Positions 33,063-43,242 of a stretch of 64,000 nucleotides of DNA are shown one piece after another (position 1 is the first letter of the stretch; each line of letters opens with the position of its first letter). The stretch covers positions 366,497 through 430,496 of the forward strand of contig NZ_LOIC01000072.1 of the NCBI RefSeq assembly GCF_001684335.1, read 5' to 3'. Source of the DNA: Photorhabdus namnaonensis (GTDB taxonomy: Bacteria > Pseudomonadota > Gammaproteobacteria > Enterobacterales > Enterobacteriaceae). The notes under the pieces are model-generated. The model made no database searches and had not been told where the DNA came from. It was given only the letters and a program-made list of their open reading frames with translations. Made by a program: the position numbers and the translations under genes.

Positions 33063-33383
33063 TCAGATTTTTTCCAGCGTACAAAGTAATGGATGCCCGT
33101 GCTCCCTGGCATACATATTTACCTGAGCCGCTTTAGTTTCTGCCACTTCAGCAGTATAAACCCCACAAACAGCCTTCCCTTGATAGTGGACATCCAACAT
33201 TAACTGCGTTGCCCGTTCAATATCATAAGAAAAGAACTTTCGTAATACGTCAACTACAAACTCCATCGGAGTGTAATCATCATTGTTAAGAATGACCTGA
33301 TACATTGATGGTGGCAGCAATTTTTGCTGTCGTTCATCCTTAACGGATTCCTTACTTTTCAAACTATTATGATACTCGTTCAT
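33063..33383 (-). CDS. clpS: ClpA adaptor protein ClpS
   Basis: N-recognin that delivers substrates with N-terminal Leu, Phe, Tyr or Trp to ClpAP. The 106-residue protein has a flexible N-terminal extension and the conserved core [20 protein letters not shown]. The ligand pocket follows in [20 protein letters not shown], and the end is [10 protein letters not shown]. The frame is open to 33509, but ATG 33383 gives exactly the E. coli length and has TTGGGAAA upstream. It lies 31 nt upstream of clpA, as in E. coli, and is divergent from cspD. Confidence 0.96.
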   Translation of the reverse strand: MNEYHNSLKSKESVKDERQQKLLPPSMYQVILNNDDYTPMEFVVDVLRKFFSYDIERATQLMLDVHYQGKAVCGVYTAEVAETKAAQVNMYAREHGHPLLCTLEKI

Positions 33384-33725
33384 TATTTTCCCAACAGGAT
33401 TAATTCCAATACCAGCCACTGCCAGCAAATAAATTATGTTGTCATTTATCTTATCATTCTCTGGGCAACTCCTTTTACCACAGACTATTCCCCTATGAAA
33501 ACTCGGCATAAAAGTGAATGAACGAAACTCATATCGTTATCTATATCAAACTTTAGTCATTCAAAACAACCAGACATTTGTTCTGTGCTTGACGAGAATT
33601 TGATTTTTACTACAGTATGTTTTGTGAACAAACATAGATAATGTCACTGATTACATGTGATTGTTTACAACTGTTATATTAATGGCTCATCTCAACCGAA
33701 ATTATTAAACGAGGGATGTAGAAGT

Positions 33726-33947
33726 ATGGAGACAGGCACTGTTAAGTGGTTCAATAATGCGAAGGGCTTTGGGTTTATTTGCCCGGCAAGCGGCGGAGAA
33801 GATATATTCGCTCATTACTCAACCATTCAGATGGACGGTTACCGGACGCTAAAAGCGGGCCAGAAGGTGAATTTCAGCGTTCACCAAGGCCCAAAGGGAA
33901 ATCATGCCAGTATTATTGTTCCCCTTGAAAACGAACCCAAAGGCTAA
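33726..33947 (+). CDS. cspD: Cold-shock-like protein CspD
   Basis: Stationary-phase, starvation-induced CspA-family protein that binds single-stranded DNA and inhibits replication in E. coli. The 73-residue protein has RNP1 as KGFGFI and RNP2-like DIFAHYSTIQMDGYRTL, typical of CspD. I chose ATG 33726 (METGTVKWFNNAKGFGF), preceded by GAGGGATGTAGAAGT, over an in-frame upstream extension to 33657. It is divergent from clpS, the same arrangement as in E. coli. Confidence 0.96.
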   Translation: METGTVKWFNNAKGFGFICPASGGEDIFAHYSTIQMDGYRTLKAGQKVNFSVHQGPKGNHASIIVPLENEPKG

Positions 33948-33985
33948 ATAGCCTGGCCTGTGGGTCATAACCAGGTATTATTCAC

Positions 33986-34011
33986 ACGCCGCTGGTCATT
34001 GCCTGCGGCGT
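33986..34011. terminator. Hairpin between cspD and macB
   Basis: Arms ACGCCGC and GCGGCGT (7 bp, 12-nt loop) between convergent genes, without a strong T run. Probable terminator. Confidence 0.55.
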
Positions 34012-34030
34012 AACACTATTTCATTTCCGC

Positions 34031-35974
34031 TTATTCTCTTGCCAACGCTTCTATCGGATCAAGTCGAGCAGCATTACGGGCAGGTAGAAACCCAAATATC
34101 ACGCCAATGGCGGTAGAACAGGCGAAAGCGCTGAGTAAGGCTATCGGCTGGAAGACAAAATGCCAACCAGGCAGCGCCAGTTGAGCAATTAATGCAATCG
34201 TATAAGAGAGTACAATGCCCAAAACACCACCAACCAGACAAACCAAAATAGCCTCTATCAGAAACTGCTGCATCACATCACTGGTTCTGGCACCTACTGC
34301 CATACGGATACCGATCTCTCTTGTACGTTCAGTCACCGAAACTAACATAATATTCATCACGCCAATACCGCCAACTATCAGTGAAATTACCGCCACCATC
34401 GTCAAAAACAGTTGTAAAGTATGGGCCGTTTTTTCCGCCGCTTTTACCATCATATCCACGTTATAGGTGAAAACATCCTTTTTGCCGTGGCGCAAAGTGA
34501 GCAACTGAACAATCTTCTTTTCTATATCCTTAGAGTTATAACCATCCTTTATTCTGACAGTAATTGAATCCAGATAATTTCGGTTCATCAGACGGCTGGT
34601 CATCGTGCTATGAGGCAACCAGACATGTAATGATTTGCCACTGCCAAATGTAGCTCTCTTATCAGATATCACTCCCACAATTGTGGCCGGCATATTACCC
34701 ACCAGGATCACCTCCCCAATCACATTTTTCTGGTGAGGAAACAGCTTACGCTGAGTATTGTCATCAATAACCACAACTTGCCCCTGACGGCGTATCATAT
34801 CCAATGAGAACCCCATTCCCTGGGAAAAGCGCAGAGCATAAACTTGAAAAAACTCATCACCAACGCCAGTCACTCTCGAAGCAACATCAATGTTCCCTTT
34901 ACGAAGGCGCATTTGTCCCTCAATTTCCGGTGAAACAGCCAAAATATAGGGCTGCGCTTTAATCGCATCTGAATCCTCTATTTTCAGCGCTTGCATATTG
35001 ACCGGATCATCAAGGCCAAAATCTTCTCCCGGATAAATATCAATAGTGTTGGTCGCGATCTCTTTAATATCGGATAACACCGATGCCCTAGCCGCATCTC
35101 CGATAACCAAAATAGTCACGACAGAAGCAATACCAATAATAATCCCCAACATGGTCAGTAAAGTTCGCATCTTGTTGGCAACCATCGCCCGCCATGCCAT
35201 GAATAAAGCTTCATTAAACCGCCCAAAGGTCTGGCGTATCGACGATATTTTTGATGTTAATAACGGGGCTTTAGTGACTTTTCTACTCACTTGTGTGCCG
35301 GAGTCACTCATAATATGGCCATCTTTGATCTCAATAATCCTCTGTGCCTGCGCCGCAATTTTTGGATCATGAGTGACAATAATGACGGTATGCCCTTGTT
35401 CACACAGTTGTTTGAGAATTGCCATCACCTCTTCGCCAGAATGGCTATCCAACGCTCCGGTTGGTTCATCAGCCAAAATGACCTGACCGCCATTCATCAA
35501 CGCCCTGGCGATACTGACCCTCTGCTGCTGTCCGCCTGAGAGCTGCCCTGGCTGATAGTCAATTCGCTCTTCAAGCCCTAAACGACCAAGCAACTCTATC
35601 GCTCTCTGACGACGTGCGGCTTTAGCGGCTCCCGCGTAAATAGCGGGAATTTCCACATTCTGTTCAGCGGTTAAATGAGTCAGTAAATGATAACGTTGAA
35701 AAATAAAGCCAAAATGTTCCCGTCTCAGCGCTGCTAGTTCATCATTATTTAGTTCAGCAACATCCTGTCCCGCGACCCGGTATTCACCGTTACTGGGTTT
35801 ATCAAGACAACCAAGAATATTCATCAGCGTCGATTTACCCGAGCCTGACGCGCCGATAATCGCAACCATCTCACCGGCGTAAATAGACAAGGTAACATCA
35901 TCCAGTACTTTTACCTGTTGCTCACCCGCGGGATAACTGCGTTCTATACCTTTCAGCTCAAGTAATGCATTCAT
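34031..35974 (-). CDS. macB: Macrolide export ATP-binding/permease MacB
   Basis: Type VII ABC transporter that works with MacA and TolC to expel macrolides, heme precursors and enterotoxin-like peptides. The 647 residues match E. coli (648). The ATPase comes first, with Walker A GASGSGKSTLMN (about 41), [15 protein letters not shown] and VILADEPTGALD. Then comes TM1 near 275, a large periplasmic domain, and three C-terminal membrane segments from about 525. Its start overlaps the macA stop by 4 nt (ATGA), so the pair is translationally coupled. Confidence 0.96.
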   Translation of the reverse strand: MNALLELKGIERSYPAGEQQVKVLDDVTLSIYAGEMVAIIGASGSGKSTLMNILGCLDKPSNGEYRVAGQDVAELNNDELAALRREHFGFIFQRYHLLTHLTAEQNVEIPAIYAGAAKAARRQRAIELLGRLGLEERIDYQPGQLSGGQQQRVSIARALMNGGQVILADEPTGALDSHSGEEVMAILKQLCEQGHTVIIVTHDPKIAAQAQRIIEIKDGHIMSDSGTQVSRKVTKAPLLTSKISSIRQTFGRFNEALFMAWRAMVANKMRTLLTMLGIIIGIASVVTILVIGDAARASVLSDIKEIATNTIDIYPGEDFGLDDPVNMQALKIEDSDAIKAQPYILAVSPEIEGQMRLRKGNIDVASRVTGVGDEFFQVYALRFSQGMGFSLDMIRRQGQVVVIDDNTQRKLFPHQKNVIGEVILVGNMPATIVGVISDKRATFGSGKSLHVWLPHSTMTSRLMNRNYLDSITVRIKDGYNSKDIEKKIVQLLTLRHGKKDVFTYNVDMMVKAAEKTAHTLQLFLTMVAVISLIVGGIGVMNIMLVSVTERTREIGIRMAVGARTSDVMQQFLIEAILVCLVGGVLGIVLSYTIALIAQLALPGWHFVFQPIALLSAFACSTAIGVIFGFLPARNAARLDPIEALARE

Positions 35975-37089
35975 TCCTCATCCCCTGCTGCATCACTAAG
36001 ACCTGTAATCACCTGCTCATGCTCTTTCAGACCAGACAGAATTTGTACATTCACATCATTACGCACGCCAATGGTCACTTCTCGTTTCTCTTGTTTATCT
36101 CCATTCAGGATATTCACCTCATAACGGGTTGGCGTAATCTGTTTACCCAAAGCAGAGATCGGGATCATCAACACATCACGATGGGAATCGAGTTGAATTT
36201 TCACCTGAGCGGTCATTTGCAAACGCAAAAGTTGCTGAGGATTAGCCACCTCAAAACGGGCATAGAAGAAAATCGCATCATTAATCTTTTCCGGCGTCGG
36301 CAAAATATCTTTCAACACCCCTGGAAAATTTTTATCCGGGGCGCCTAATACAGTAAAAGAAGCCTTCTGACCCGGTTTCAGGTAAATAATATCCGCCTCT
36401 GAGACTTCCGCTTTTACCAACATCGTGCCCAGATCAGCCAATGTCAGAATGGTCGGGGCTTCCTGTGCCGCAATAACTGTTTGCCCCTGAAGCGTTTTGA
36501 TATTGACAACGACACCATCCATTGGCGCTGTAATCCGGGTATATTGCAAACTAGTCTCAGCAGTATCGAGGCTGGCCTGATTTTTACTGATTTGCGCCAA
36601 TAAAGTTTCTACCTTAGCTCTTTTCACTTCAACGTCCGTTTTAGCCTGATCCAATTCCTGGAGTGAAACCGCTTGCACTCTTGCCAGATCGTTCTGACGC
36701 TGTAATGTCAGCCGCGCCAATTCCAATTGCGCCCTGGCTTCTATCAGAGAAGCCCTCAATTCTTGGATTGTGGCTTCAACTTCTTTGACCTGGTTTTGCG
36801 CTGGCTTAGGATCAATCAATGCCAATAACTGGCCTTCCTTCACTTTATCACCCACTTCAACATACAAATTCTGCAACTGACCACTTACCTGTGCGCCAAC
36901 ATCTACTTTTCTAACCGCATCCAATTTTCCTGTTGCCAGTACGTTTTTATCCAAATCACCTTTAATAACTGGGACTGTCTGATATTTAACCGCCTCTGAT
37001 CCATGCAGAAAATACCCCAGAATCAATGTGATAACTGCCACAATAGCTAACAACACAACCCATCGACGTTTCGAACGAATAAAATTCAT
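35971..37089 (-). CDS. macA: Macrolide efflux periplasmic adaptor MacA
   Basis: Membrane-fusion protein linking MacB to TolC. The 372-residue protein has an N-terminal membrane anchor (WVVLLAIVAVITLILGYFL), a lipoyl half-motif GAQVSGQLQNLYVEVGDKVK, an alpha-helical hairpin (about 100-170) and the second lipoyl half RITAPMDGVVVNIKTLQGQT. Beta-barrel and membrane-proximal domains follow. It is upstream of and overlaps macB. The 313 bp between it and lysO hold divergent promoters; no other gene is seen there. Confidence 0.96.
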   Translation of the reverse strand: MNFIRSKRRWVVLLAIVAVITLILGYFLHGSEAVKYQTVPVIKGDLDKNVLATGKLDAVRKVDVGAQVSGQLQNLYVEVGDKVKEGQLLALIDPKPAQNQVKEVEATIQELRASLIEARAQLELARLTLQRQNDLARVQAVSLQELDQAKTDVEVKRAKVETLLAQISKNQASLDTAETSLQYTRITAPMDGVVVNIKTLQGQTVIAAQEAPTILTLADLGTMLVKAEVSEADIIYLKPGQKASFTVLGAPDKNFPGVLKDILPTPEKINDAIFFYARFEVANPQQLLRLQMTAQVKIQLDSHRDVLMIPISALGKQITPTRYEVNILNGDKQEKREVTIGVRNDVNVQILSGLKEHEQVITGLSDAAGDEE

Positions 37090-37402
37090 TTAAATATCAC
37101 CATATTAAGCATTGGATTTAAATAAATAGTAAAAACTTATTTCTTGCAATACCACGAAAACCAGGGATTTCGACTCATTCTAGCTAGATACTGTTCTCTT
37201 TACGTTTTATACACATTAAAAGTTATTAATAACACCCCCACCCTAAGAATAAAAAATTCTTTGAGCAACAGCATACTTCTCTCTATCCTGACTATTCTCT
37301 TAATGTAAAAAAATTGTTATCTTTTACTTTTATAGTCTTTACAACCGATTTTTATACTAGATTTGGATAAAAAGACATTAACTGTTTTACAGGATGTTAA
37401 TT

Positions 37403-38302
37403 ATGTACTCTGGGCTGCTGATCATTCTTTTGCCGTTAACGCTAGGCTATCTTATCCATTTGAATAATAAAGCATTATTAAATGCTATTCATCGCCTTCT
37501 TAACGCGATGGTCTATGTCATTCTGTTTTTAATGGGAACCAGCCTGGCTTTGTTGGACGATTTAGGCCGTAACCTCTTCTCTATCTTTCAATACGCGATG
37601 ACATTTTTTTTATGTATTTTTACAGCTAATATGCTAGCACTATTCCTTCTTGAAAAATGCGATCCTTGGGTTATTAGTCCACATAAACAAGAAAAGCCCC
37701 CTTCCCGTTTGCATATGATTTTTGAATCACTGAAATTATGTGGTGTGCTGATTTTAGGTTTCCTATTTGGACTCGCTGGCTGGTCATGGCTGCATTTCTC
37801 CAATCACGCCAGTGAAATTGCTTTAATCGTTTTACTGTTACTTGTCGGTATTCAATTACGTAACAGCGGTATGAACCTGAAACAAATATTGCTGAACCGC
37901 CGAGGTATGATTATTGCAATTATTGTCGCGACCAGTGCACTTGCCGGCGGTGCGATTGCGGCACTTATCCTTGGGCTGCCAGTGAAAACAGGTTTAGCAT
38001 TGGCTTCCGGCTACGGCTGGTATTCCCTGTCTGGTATCTTACTTTCTGATGCTTACGGGCCGGTAATCGGCAGTGCCGCATTCTTTAATGACCTGGCGCG
38101 TGAGCTAGCAGTAATTATGCTAATTCCTGTTTTTATCGACCGATATCGCTCAAGCGTACTAGGGTTAAGCGGTGCGACTTCTATGGATTTCACCTTGCCG
38201 ATATTACAACGGTGTGGTGGAGTCAGTATCGTCCCGGCAGCGATAGTCCACGGTTTTGTGCTGAGTTTGCTAGCGCCCTTACTGATGGCATTCTTTACTT
38301 AA
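37403..38302 (+). CDS. lysO: L-lysine exporter LysO
   Basis: Lysine efflux protein (YbjE/LysO, DUF340 family), under ArgP control in E. coli. The 299-residue membrane protein has about eight hydrophobic segments and the conserved LLVGIQLRNSGMNLKQILLN, GYGWYSLSGIL and SAAFFNDLARELAVIMLIP motifs. It ends with SMDFTLPILQRCGGVSIVPA. An ATG at 37394 is also in frame, but ATG 37403 is 8 nt after AGGA and gives the E. coli-like start MYSGLLIILLPL. Confidence 0.92.
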   Translation: MYSGLLIILLPLTLGYLIHLNNKALLNAIHRLLNAMVYVILFLMGTSLALLDDLGRNLFSIFQYAMTFFLCIFTANMLALFLLEKCDPWVISPHKQEKPPSRLHMIFESLKLCGVLILGFLFGLAGWSWLHFSNHASEIALIVLLLLVGIQLRNSGMNLKQILLNRRGMIIAIIVATSALAGGAIAALILGLPVKTGLALASGYGWYSLSGILLSDAYGPVIGSAAFFNDLARELAVIMLIPVFIDRYRSSVLGLSGATSMDFTLPILQRCGGVSIVPAAIVHGFVLSLLAPLLMAFFT

Positions 38303-38484
38303 CCAGAATTTGAGCCACAATTAATACTTGATGTCATAAATAACGGTTCGGACGTTTCATCTTTCTTCAATATGGCAATAGAATAAATAAGCGTTTGTTG
38401 ACAAATCACACAAGGAGAGAATAGAACACGTTAATTAGGCATGTAATTGAAATATCAATTAATAATATCCTGTACATAAGGTGT

Positions 38485-38498
38485 TGCATAATTATGCT
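38485..38498. promoter_or_regulatory. Possible ARG box (ArgR site) before artP
   Basis: The palindrome TGCATAATTATGCT resembles the ARG box core TGAAT-W4-ATTCA with symmetrical substitutions. It is about 48 bp before artP. ArgR regulates art genes in E. coli; only one half-good box is visible here, so this is tentative. Confidence 0.4.
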
Positions 38499-38545
38499 AA
38501 CGAGTTTAGCATCGCACTAAACTACTGACTATTCAGAACTAAAGC

Positions 38546-39274
38546 ATGAGTATTCAATTAAAAAACATTGATTGTTATTACGGTGCCCATCAAGCACTGT
38601 TTGATATTAATCTTGAGTGTTCTCCAGGGGAAACGATGGTTTTGCTAGGGCCAAGTGGCGCGGGTAAAAGTACGTTGTTGCGAGTATTAAACCTGCTGGA
38701 AATACCACGATCCGGCCAGTTACATATTGCTAATCATCAATTCAATTTCGATCAAACGCCAGGAACAAAGGAGATTCGTTCTCTACGCCAGAATGTAGGT
38801 ATGGTCTTTCAGCAATATCACTTATGGCCGCATCTTACTGTTATGGATAACCTAATCGAAGCACCCTGTCGCGTGTTGAATTTATCCAAACAGCGGGCAC
38901 AGGAAAAAGCGAATAAGCTCCTCTCCCGTTTGCGCTTAGATGATTTTGCCGGCCGCTTCCCACAACATTTATCTGGAGGACAACAACAACGGGTTGCTAT
39001 CGCACGGGCATTAATGATGGAACCCCAAGTTTTATTATTTGATGAACCAACCGCAGCACTGGACCCAGAAATCACAGCACAAGTTGTTAACATCATCCAT
39101 GAATTATCTGCAACGGGCATTACACAGATTATCGTTACCCATGAAGTGGAAATCGCCCGCAAGGCCGCAAGCCGTGTCGTATATATGGAAAACGGCCGCA
39201 TTGTAGAACAAGGTGATACCAGCCACTTTACCCAACCACAAACCAAAGCCTTTGCTAATTATCTATCACACTAA
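38546..39274 (+). CDS. artP: Arginine ABC transporter ATP-binding protein ArtP
   Basis: ATPase of the arginine-specific ABC importer. The 242-residue protein starts [20 protein letters not shown] as in E. coli ArtP. It carries Walker [16 protein letters not shown] (about 36), the Q-loop [12 protein letters not shown], signature [15 protein letters not shown] and Walker [15 protein letters not shown]. First gene of artP-artJ-artQ-artM; spacings of 19, 14 and -1 nt indicate one operon. Confidence 0.96.
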   Translation: MSIQLKNIDCYYGAHQALFDINLECSPGETMVLLGPSGAGKSTLLRVLNLLEIPRSGQLHIANHQFNFDQTPGTKEIRSLRQNVGMVFQQYHLWPHLTVMDNLIEAPCRVLNLSKQRAQEKANKLLSRLRLDDFAGRFPQHLSGGQQQRVAIARALMMEPQVLLFDEPTAALDPEITAQVVNIIHELSATGITQIIVTHEVEIARKAASRVVYMENGRIVEQGDTSHFTQPQTKAFANYLSH

Positions 39275-39293
39275 CTATTAATAGGATATAGCG

Positions 39294-40028
39294 ATGAAAA
39301 AACTACTTTTTGCAGCCCTCTTAGGCACAGTAACTTTATCTGCAACCGCCACGGAAAAAGAGACTATTCGTTTTGCCACAGAAGCCACTTATCCTCCGTT
39401 TGAGTACATCGATGCAAATAATAAAATTCAGGGTTTTGATGTCGATCTGGCCAACGCTCTCTGTGAGAAAATTAATGCAACATGTACCTTCACTAACCAA
39501 TCCTTTGACAGCTTGATCCCCAGTCTGAAATTCCGTCGCTTCGACGCTTTAGCCGCCGGTATTGATATCACTCCTGAGCGCCAAAAGCAGGTTGATTTTA
39601 CTAACACTTATTACGACAACTCAGCGGTTTTTATTTCCGTTAAAGGTAAAGTCTCCAGCGTCGCAGAGCTGAAAGGCAAACTTGTGGGTATCCAGAATGG
39701 GACAACTCACCAGAAGTATCTGATGGAACAACGAAAAGAGATTAAAACCGTTCCTTATGACAGCTATCAAAATGCGATTCTAGATCTAAAAAACGGCCGT
39801 CTGGACGCCGTTTTCGGTGATACTGCCGTTGTTAACGAGTGGCTGAAAAAGAATGAAAATTTAAATACCATCGGTAACAAAGTCACCGACAAAAATTACT
39901 TTGGTATCGGTTTAGGTATTGCTGTTCGTAAGGGTAACAAAGAGCTACAAGATAAGCTGAATAAAGCTCTCGCTGACATTAAACGAGATGGTACTTATGA
40001 CATCATCTATAAAAAATGGTTTAAATAA
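39294..40028 (+). CDS. artJ: Arginine-binding periplasmic protein (ArtI/ArtJ type)
   Basis: Solute-binding protein for the Art importer. The 244-residue precursor has a signal peptide (MKKLLFAALLGTVTLSATA) and the family 3 binding signature IQGFDVDLANALCEKI. Ligand-pocket elements appear as DALAAGIDITPERQKQVDFT and GRLDAVFGDTAVVNEW. E. coli has two paralogs, artI inside and artJ outside the operon; only one is in this locus, so the I/J assignment is by resemblance. It is the second gene of the operon. Confidence 0.9.
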   Translation: MKKLLFAALLGTVTLSATATEKETIRFATEATYPPFEYIDANNKIQGFDVDLANALCEKINATCTFTNQSFDSLIPSLKFRRFDALAAGIDITPERQKQVDFTNTYYDNSAVFISVKGKVSSVAELKGKLVGIQNGTTHQKYLMEQRKEIKTVPYDSYQNAILDLKNGRLDAVFGDTAVVNEWLKKNENLNTIGNKVTDKNYFGIGLGIAVRKGNKELQDKLNKALADIKRDGTYDIIYKKWFK

Positions 40029-40042
40029 GTCGCTGAATCTCC

Positions 40043-40759
40043 ATGAATGAATTTCAATCTCTAACAAGCGCCGCCGGCATCACCGTCGGCCTTGCCGTGT
40101 CTGCATTAGTGCTTGGTCTGATTTTAGCCATGCTATTTGCCGCCTGGGAATCAGCCCGTTGGAAACCCTTCGCCATACTTGGCACCTGCTGGGTCACTCT
40201 GTTCAGAGGATTGCCGGAAATTTTAGTCGTGCTGTTCGTCTACTTTGGCGCGTCACAACTTCTCATGACACTGGCTGATGGTTTTGATGTTTATCTTATC
40301 TTCTGGCATCCCAGGATTCAGATAGATATTCAAGACTTTTATGTTAGCCCATTTCTTTGTGGTGTCATTGCACTTTCCCTGCTCTACTCCGCCTATGCAT
40401 CCCAGACACTCCGTGGTGCGATAAAAGCCATTCCTGTCGGCCAATGGGAAGCCGGTCACGCATTAGGTCTTGGTCGCGCTGAAATATTTTTCCGCCTGAT
40501 CATGCCCCAGATGTGGCGACATGCTCTACCAGGGCTAGGCAACCAGTGGTTAGTTTTGTTGAAAGATACCGCGCTAGTATCGCTTATCAGTGTGAATGAT
40601 CTGATGCAACAAACCAAAAGTATCGCCACACGCACTCAGGAGCCTTTCACTTGGTATATGATTGTGGCGCTGATCTATCTGGCTATCACTCTACTCAGTC
40701 AATTTATTCTAAAAAAAATTGAGATACGCTCCACTCGCTTTGATCGGAGTGTTTCCTGA
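40043..40759 (+). CDS. artQ: Arginine ABC transporter permease ArtQ
   Basis: One of two inner-membrane permease subunits of the arginine importer. The 238-residue protein has about five membrane segments and the ABC-importer EAA loop as [20 protein letters not shown] (about 133-152), with [17 protein letters not shown] near residue 52. It follows the binding protein by 14 nt, and its stop overlaps the artM start by one base (TGATG). Confidence 0.95.
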   Translation: MNEFQSLTSAAGITVGLAVSALVLGLILAMLFAAWESARWKPFAILGTCWVTLFRGLPEILVVLFVYFGASQLLMTLADGFDVYLIFWHPRIQIDIQDFYVSPFLCGVIALSLLYSAYASQTLRGAIKAIPVGQWEAGHALGLGRAEIFFRLIMPQMWRHALPGLGNQWLVLLKDTALVSLISVNDLMQQTKSIATRTQEPFTWYMIVALIYLAITLLSQFILKKIEIRSTRFDRSVS

Positions 40760-41427
40760 TGCTTGAGTATATTCAACAGATTTTGCCGGGGCTGACAACC
40801 AGTCTGAGCCTGACCGTTACAACGCTTTTTGTTGCGTTCATGATGTCCGTTCTGTTCACTATGGTTCTGACCATGAAATTGCCGGTACTGACACAACTGG
40901 TAAAAACCTACATTACTCTGTTCACCGGTACGCCTTTGCTGGTGCAGTTCTTTCTGATTTATTACGGACCTGGGCAATTTCCAGCTATAAAAGCGTATCC
41001 GTGGCTTTGGCAATTACTGTCTGAGCCTTGGTTGTGCGCAATGGTAACGCTAGCGCTTAACAGCGCGGCATATTCTACTCTGCTATTCTATGGCGCAGTA
41101 AAAGCCATTCCTGCCGGTCAGTGGCAATCCTGTCAAGCGTTGGGCATGTCTAAAGCACAATCTATGTGGATCCTACTGCCCTATGCTTTTAAACGAGCGT
41201 TATCTTCCTATTCCAACGAAGTTGTATTGATTTTCAAGAGTACTTCTCTCGCAAGTACAATTACTCTGTTGGAAGTCATGGGATACAGTCAGCTTCTATT
41301 TGGCCGTAATTATGATGTGATGGTTTTTATCGCCGCAGGGATAATTTATCTATGTGTTAACGGCATCCTGACTTTGCTGATGCGGATGATTGAACGCCGT
41401 GCACTCGCTTTTGAGCGCCATAACTAA
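40759..41427 (+). CDS. artM: Arginine ABC transporter permease ArtM
   Basis: Second permease subunit of the arginine importer. The 222-residue protein has about five membrane segments, the conserved TLFTGTPLLVQFFLIYYGPG near residue 50 and an EAA loop variant PAGQWQSCQALGMSKAQSMW. It overlaps artQ by one nucleotide, implying coupled translation. Last gene of the operon, followed by a strong hairpin. Confidence 0.95.
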   Translation: MLEYIQQILPGLTTSLSLTVTTLFVAFMMSVLFTMVLTMKLPVLTQLVKTYITLFTGTPLLVQFFLIYYGPGQFPAIKAYPWLWQLLSEPWLCAMVTLALNSAAYSTLLFYGAVKAIPAGQWQSCQALGMSKAQSMWILLPYAFKRALSSYSNEVVLIFKSTSLASTITLLEVMGYSQLLFGRNYDVMVFIAAGIIYLCVNGILTLLMRMIERRALAFERHN

Positions 41428-41429
41428 AC

Positions 41430-41463
41430 GGGATGGGCGGTTCTTATAGAACCCCCATTCCCC
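41430..41463. terminator. Hairpin between artM and rlmC
   Basis: Near-perfect inverted repeat: GGGATGGG-C-GGTTCT against AGAACC-C-CCATTCCC, with loop TAT. It lies between convergent genes and has no T run, so it may rely on the stem alone or act as a 3'-end stabiliser. Confidence 0.6.
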
Positions 41464-41480
41464 ACATATTCTTTCGTTAT

Positions 41481-42614
41481 TTAATCGTAACTTAACCTCA
41501 ATAACGTTAAAACTTCATAATGCTCGGTATGGGGAAACATATCAAACAACTGTGTCTTTTCTACACGATAGTTGGCTAGTGCCGCAATATCTTTCGCCAT
41601 TGTCTGAGCGTTACAGCTTGAATAAAGAATATAATCCGGCGCCATTTTACTAAGATAATCGCACAACGCTTTACCAATTCCCCGACGAGGTGGGTTTACC
41701 AAAACCAATTGCGGAATTTGCTCTTTCGCCACGGCGAAATTTGTCGAATCCAAAGCTTGAAACTCAATATTTTCCAAACCCAGTATTTTTGCCGAATCAC
41801 GGGCACAATCAATGGCTTCGGGGCTAATTTCGATTCCGGTTAAACAGGTGTTTTTATCTGCGCAATGCAGACCAAAACCCCCAACACCACAGAATAGATC
41901 CCACATGCTACTGATTTTCAATTCACGAACCCAACGCCCTGCTGTTGCATACAATTCAGAAGCCATTTTCGGGTTAGTCTGGAAAAAGCTATGGGGACGG
42001 ATGTAAAGAGGAATGCCATTGAACTGTTCCTTAAGCGCTTTTTGCTCAGTAAATAGGATCTCTTTTTCTCCCTCTAAGATCGCCATATGGATCGGCTGAA
42101 TATTAGCAGAGATTACCGTAAGCTGCGGCAATTGCTCACGCAACCGAGGTAAGGCACGCTCCAATTGAGCAATCTTCGTTTCAGAACGCAGTACAAAACG
42201 CAACATCACTTCACCGCTATAACGGCTTTCTGTCAGCAACAAATATTTCAGTTCACCCCGCTTACGAACAACGTTATACGGCGTCAACCCGGCATAAGCA
42301 ATGAACGATTTAACAACATCGAATACAGGCTGAAAATGCGCTGGATAGAGGGGACAATTACACAGATCAACCGCCGTGCCATCACGATGCAACATACCTA
42401 GTAATGGGCGTTCTACACTGCCGCTGACGACCATTTTAGCTTTATTACGAAAGGCGCCTGGTTGGCTGGCGATTGGAGGTAACCATTGATTCACAAAGGT
42501 TTGAGATAATAACTGTTTTAGATTCTGCTGTTTATCTTCTAACTGCTGAGAATAGGGTTTTTCAAGCCACTGACAAGAGTGACAATGCCCCGCAGAATAA
42601 TGCGTACATTGCAT
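41481..42614 (-). CDS. rlmC: 23S rRNA (uracil-747-C5)-methyltransferase
   Basis: Methylates U747 of 23S rRNA using SAM (RumB/RlmC). The 377-residue protein has the N-terminal iron-sulfur cysteine cluster motif ([20 protein letters not shown]), and the SAM-binding motif [15 protein letters not shown] near 235. The catalytic region [19 protein letters not shown] is followed by the active cysteine in [13 protein letters not shown]. It lies 24 nt downstream of ybjN, so the two may be cotranscribed. Confidence 0.95.
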   Translation of the reverse strand: MQCTHYSAGHCHSCQWLEKPYSQQLEDKQQNLKQLLSQTFVNQWLPPIASQPGAFRNKAKMVVSGSVERPLLGMLHRDGTAVDLCNCPLYPAHFQPVFDVVKSFIAYAGLTPYNVVRKRGELKYLLLTESRYSGEVMLRFVLRSETKIAQLERALPRLREQLPQLTVISANIQPIHMAILEGEKEILFTEQKALKEQFNGIPLYIRPHSFFQTNPKMASELYATAGRWVRELKISSMWDLFCGVGGFGLHCADKNTCLTGIEISPEAIDCARDSAKILGLENIEFQALDSTNFAVAKEQIPQLVLVNPPRRGIGKALCDYLSKMAPDYILYSSCNAQTMAKDIAALANYRVEKTQLFDMFPHTEHYEVLTLLRLSYD

Positions 42615-42638
42615 TGTAGGATGACCATGTTGGAAATA

Positions 42639-43151
42639 TTAGTGCAAAGTAAAAGTCGGCGCCTTAGCAGAAACTTGTGCTTCTTCTTCCTCTTCAATGT
42701 CTCCCTCAATTTCGATATCACGATTAATATACAGCAAGTTATTACTGTGAATTTCAAAAATCACACCTGCAATCTGCTCTTCGCTTTGTTGCAAGAAATG
42801 AGAAAACTGAGAAAAAGTCAGCCCGGCTGAAATAAGGAAAGATTGACACACCACCAATTTCGGTAAATTTTCATCCTGAATATCAAGAAAAGCCTTGATT
42901 GTCAGGGAACTGGCATTAATCTGGCTTAGATTAGCCATCAGAGGAATAATGGCGGTTGGTTTAACTTCAGCCAATGCAGAAAACAAGATTACATTGTCTA
43001 ACAAATCAATTTTAGCATCAAATAAACCATCAATATTCTGCATATGAGGTAGATGCAGCGCTTGGCATGAATCGCACTCAAAGTAGGAAATTTTGAGCTG
43101 ATCCAACCACTCACGCAATACCGATAAGTCAGGAATGACAAGTGAACTCAT
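42639..43151 (-). CDS. ybjN: YbjN family protein
   Basis: Homolog of E. coli YbjN, a small acidic cytoplasmic protein with a chaperone-like fold reported to affect motility, biofilm and stress responses when over- or under-expressed. The 170-residue protein begins MSSLVIPDLSVLREWLDQLK and ends with an acidic stretch (about 150-160, EIEGDIEEEEEA) before a short tail. Context (rlmC next, ybjC upstream, grxA beyond) matches the enterobacterial block. Its molecular role is not settled. Confidence 0.9.
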   Translation of the reverse strand: MSSLVIPDLSVLREWLDQLKISYFECDSCQALHLPHMQNIDGLFDAKIDLLDNVILFSALAEVKPTAIIPLMANLSQINASSLTIKAFLDIQDENLPKLVVCQSFLISAGLTFSQFSHFLQQSEEQIAGVIFEIHSNNLLYINRDIEIEGDIEEEEEAQVSAKAPTFTLH

Positions 43152-43242
43152 CTAACAACCCCATACAACGGAAAATGAAAAAGCGCTATAGCTTACGAAA
43201 TAATTCTTTATCGCGCTATCACCAATAACTGATAAATTATTT

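Noticed and set aside
34215..34466. Plus-strand frames opposite macB and macA (also 35965-36348)
   Set aside because: Shadows of conserved macAB coding sequence.
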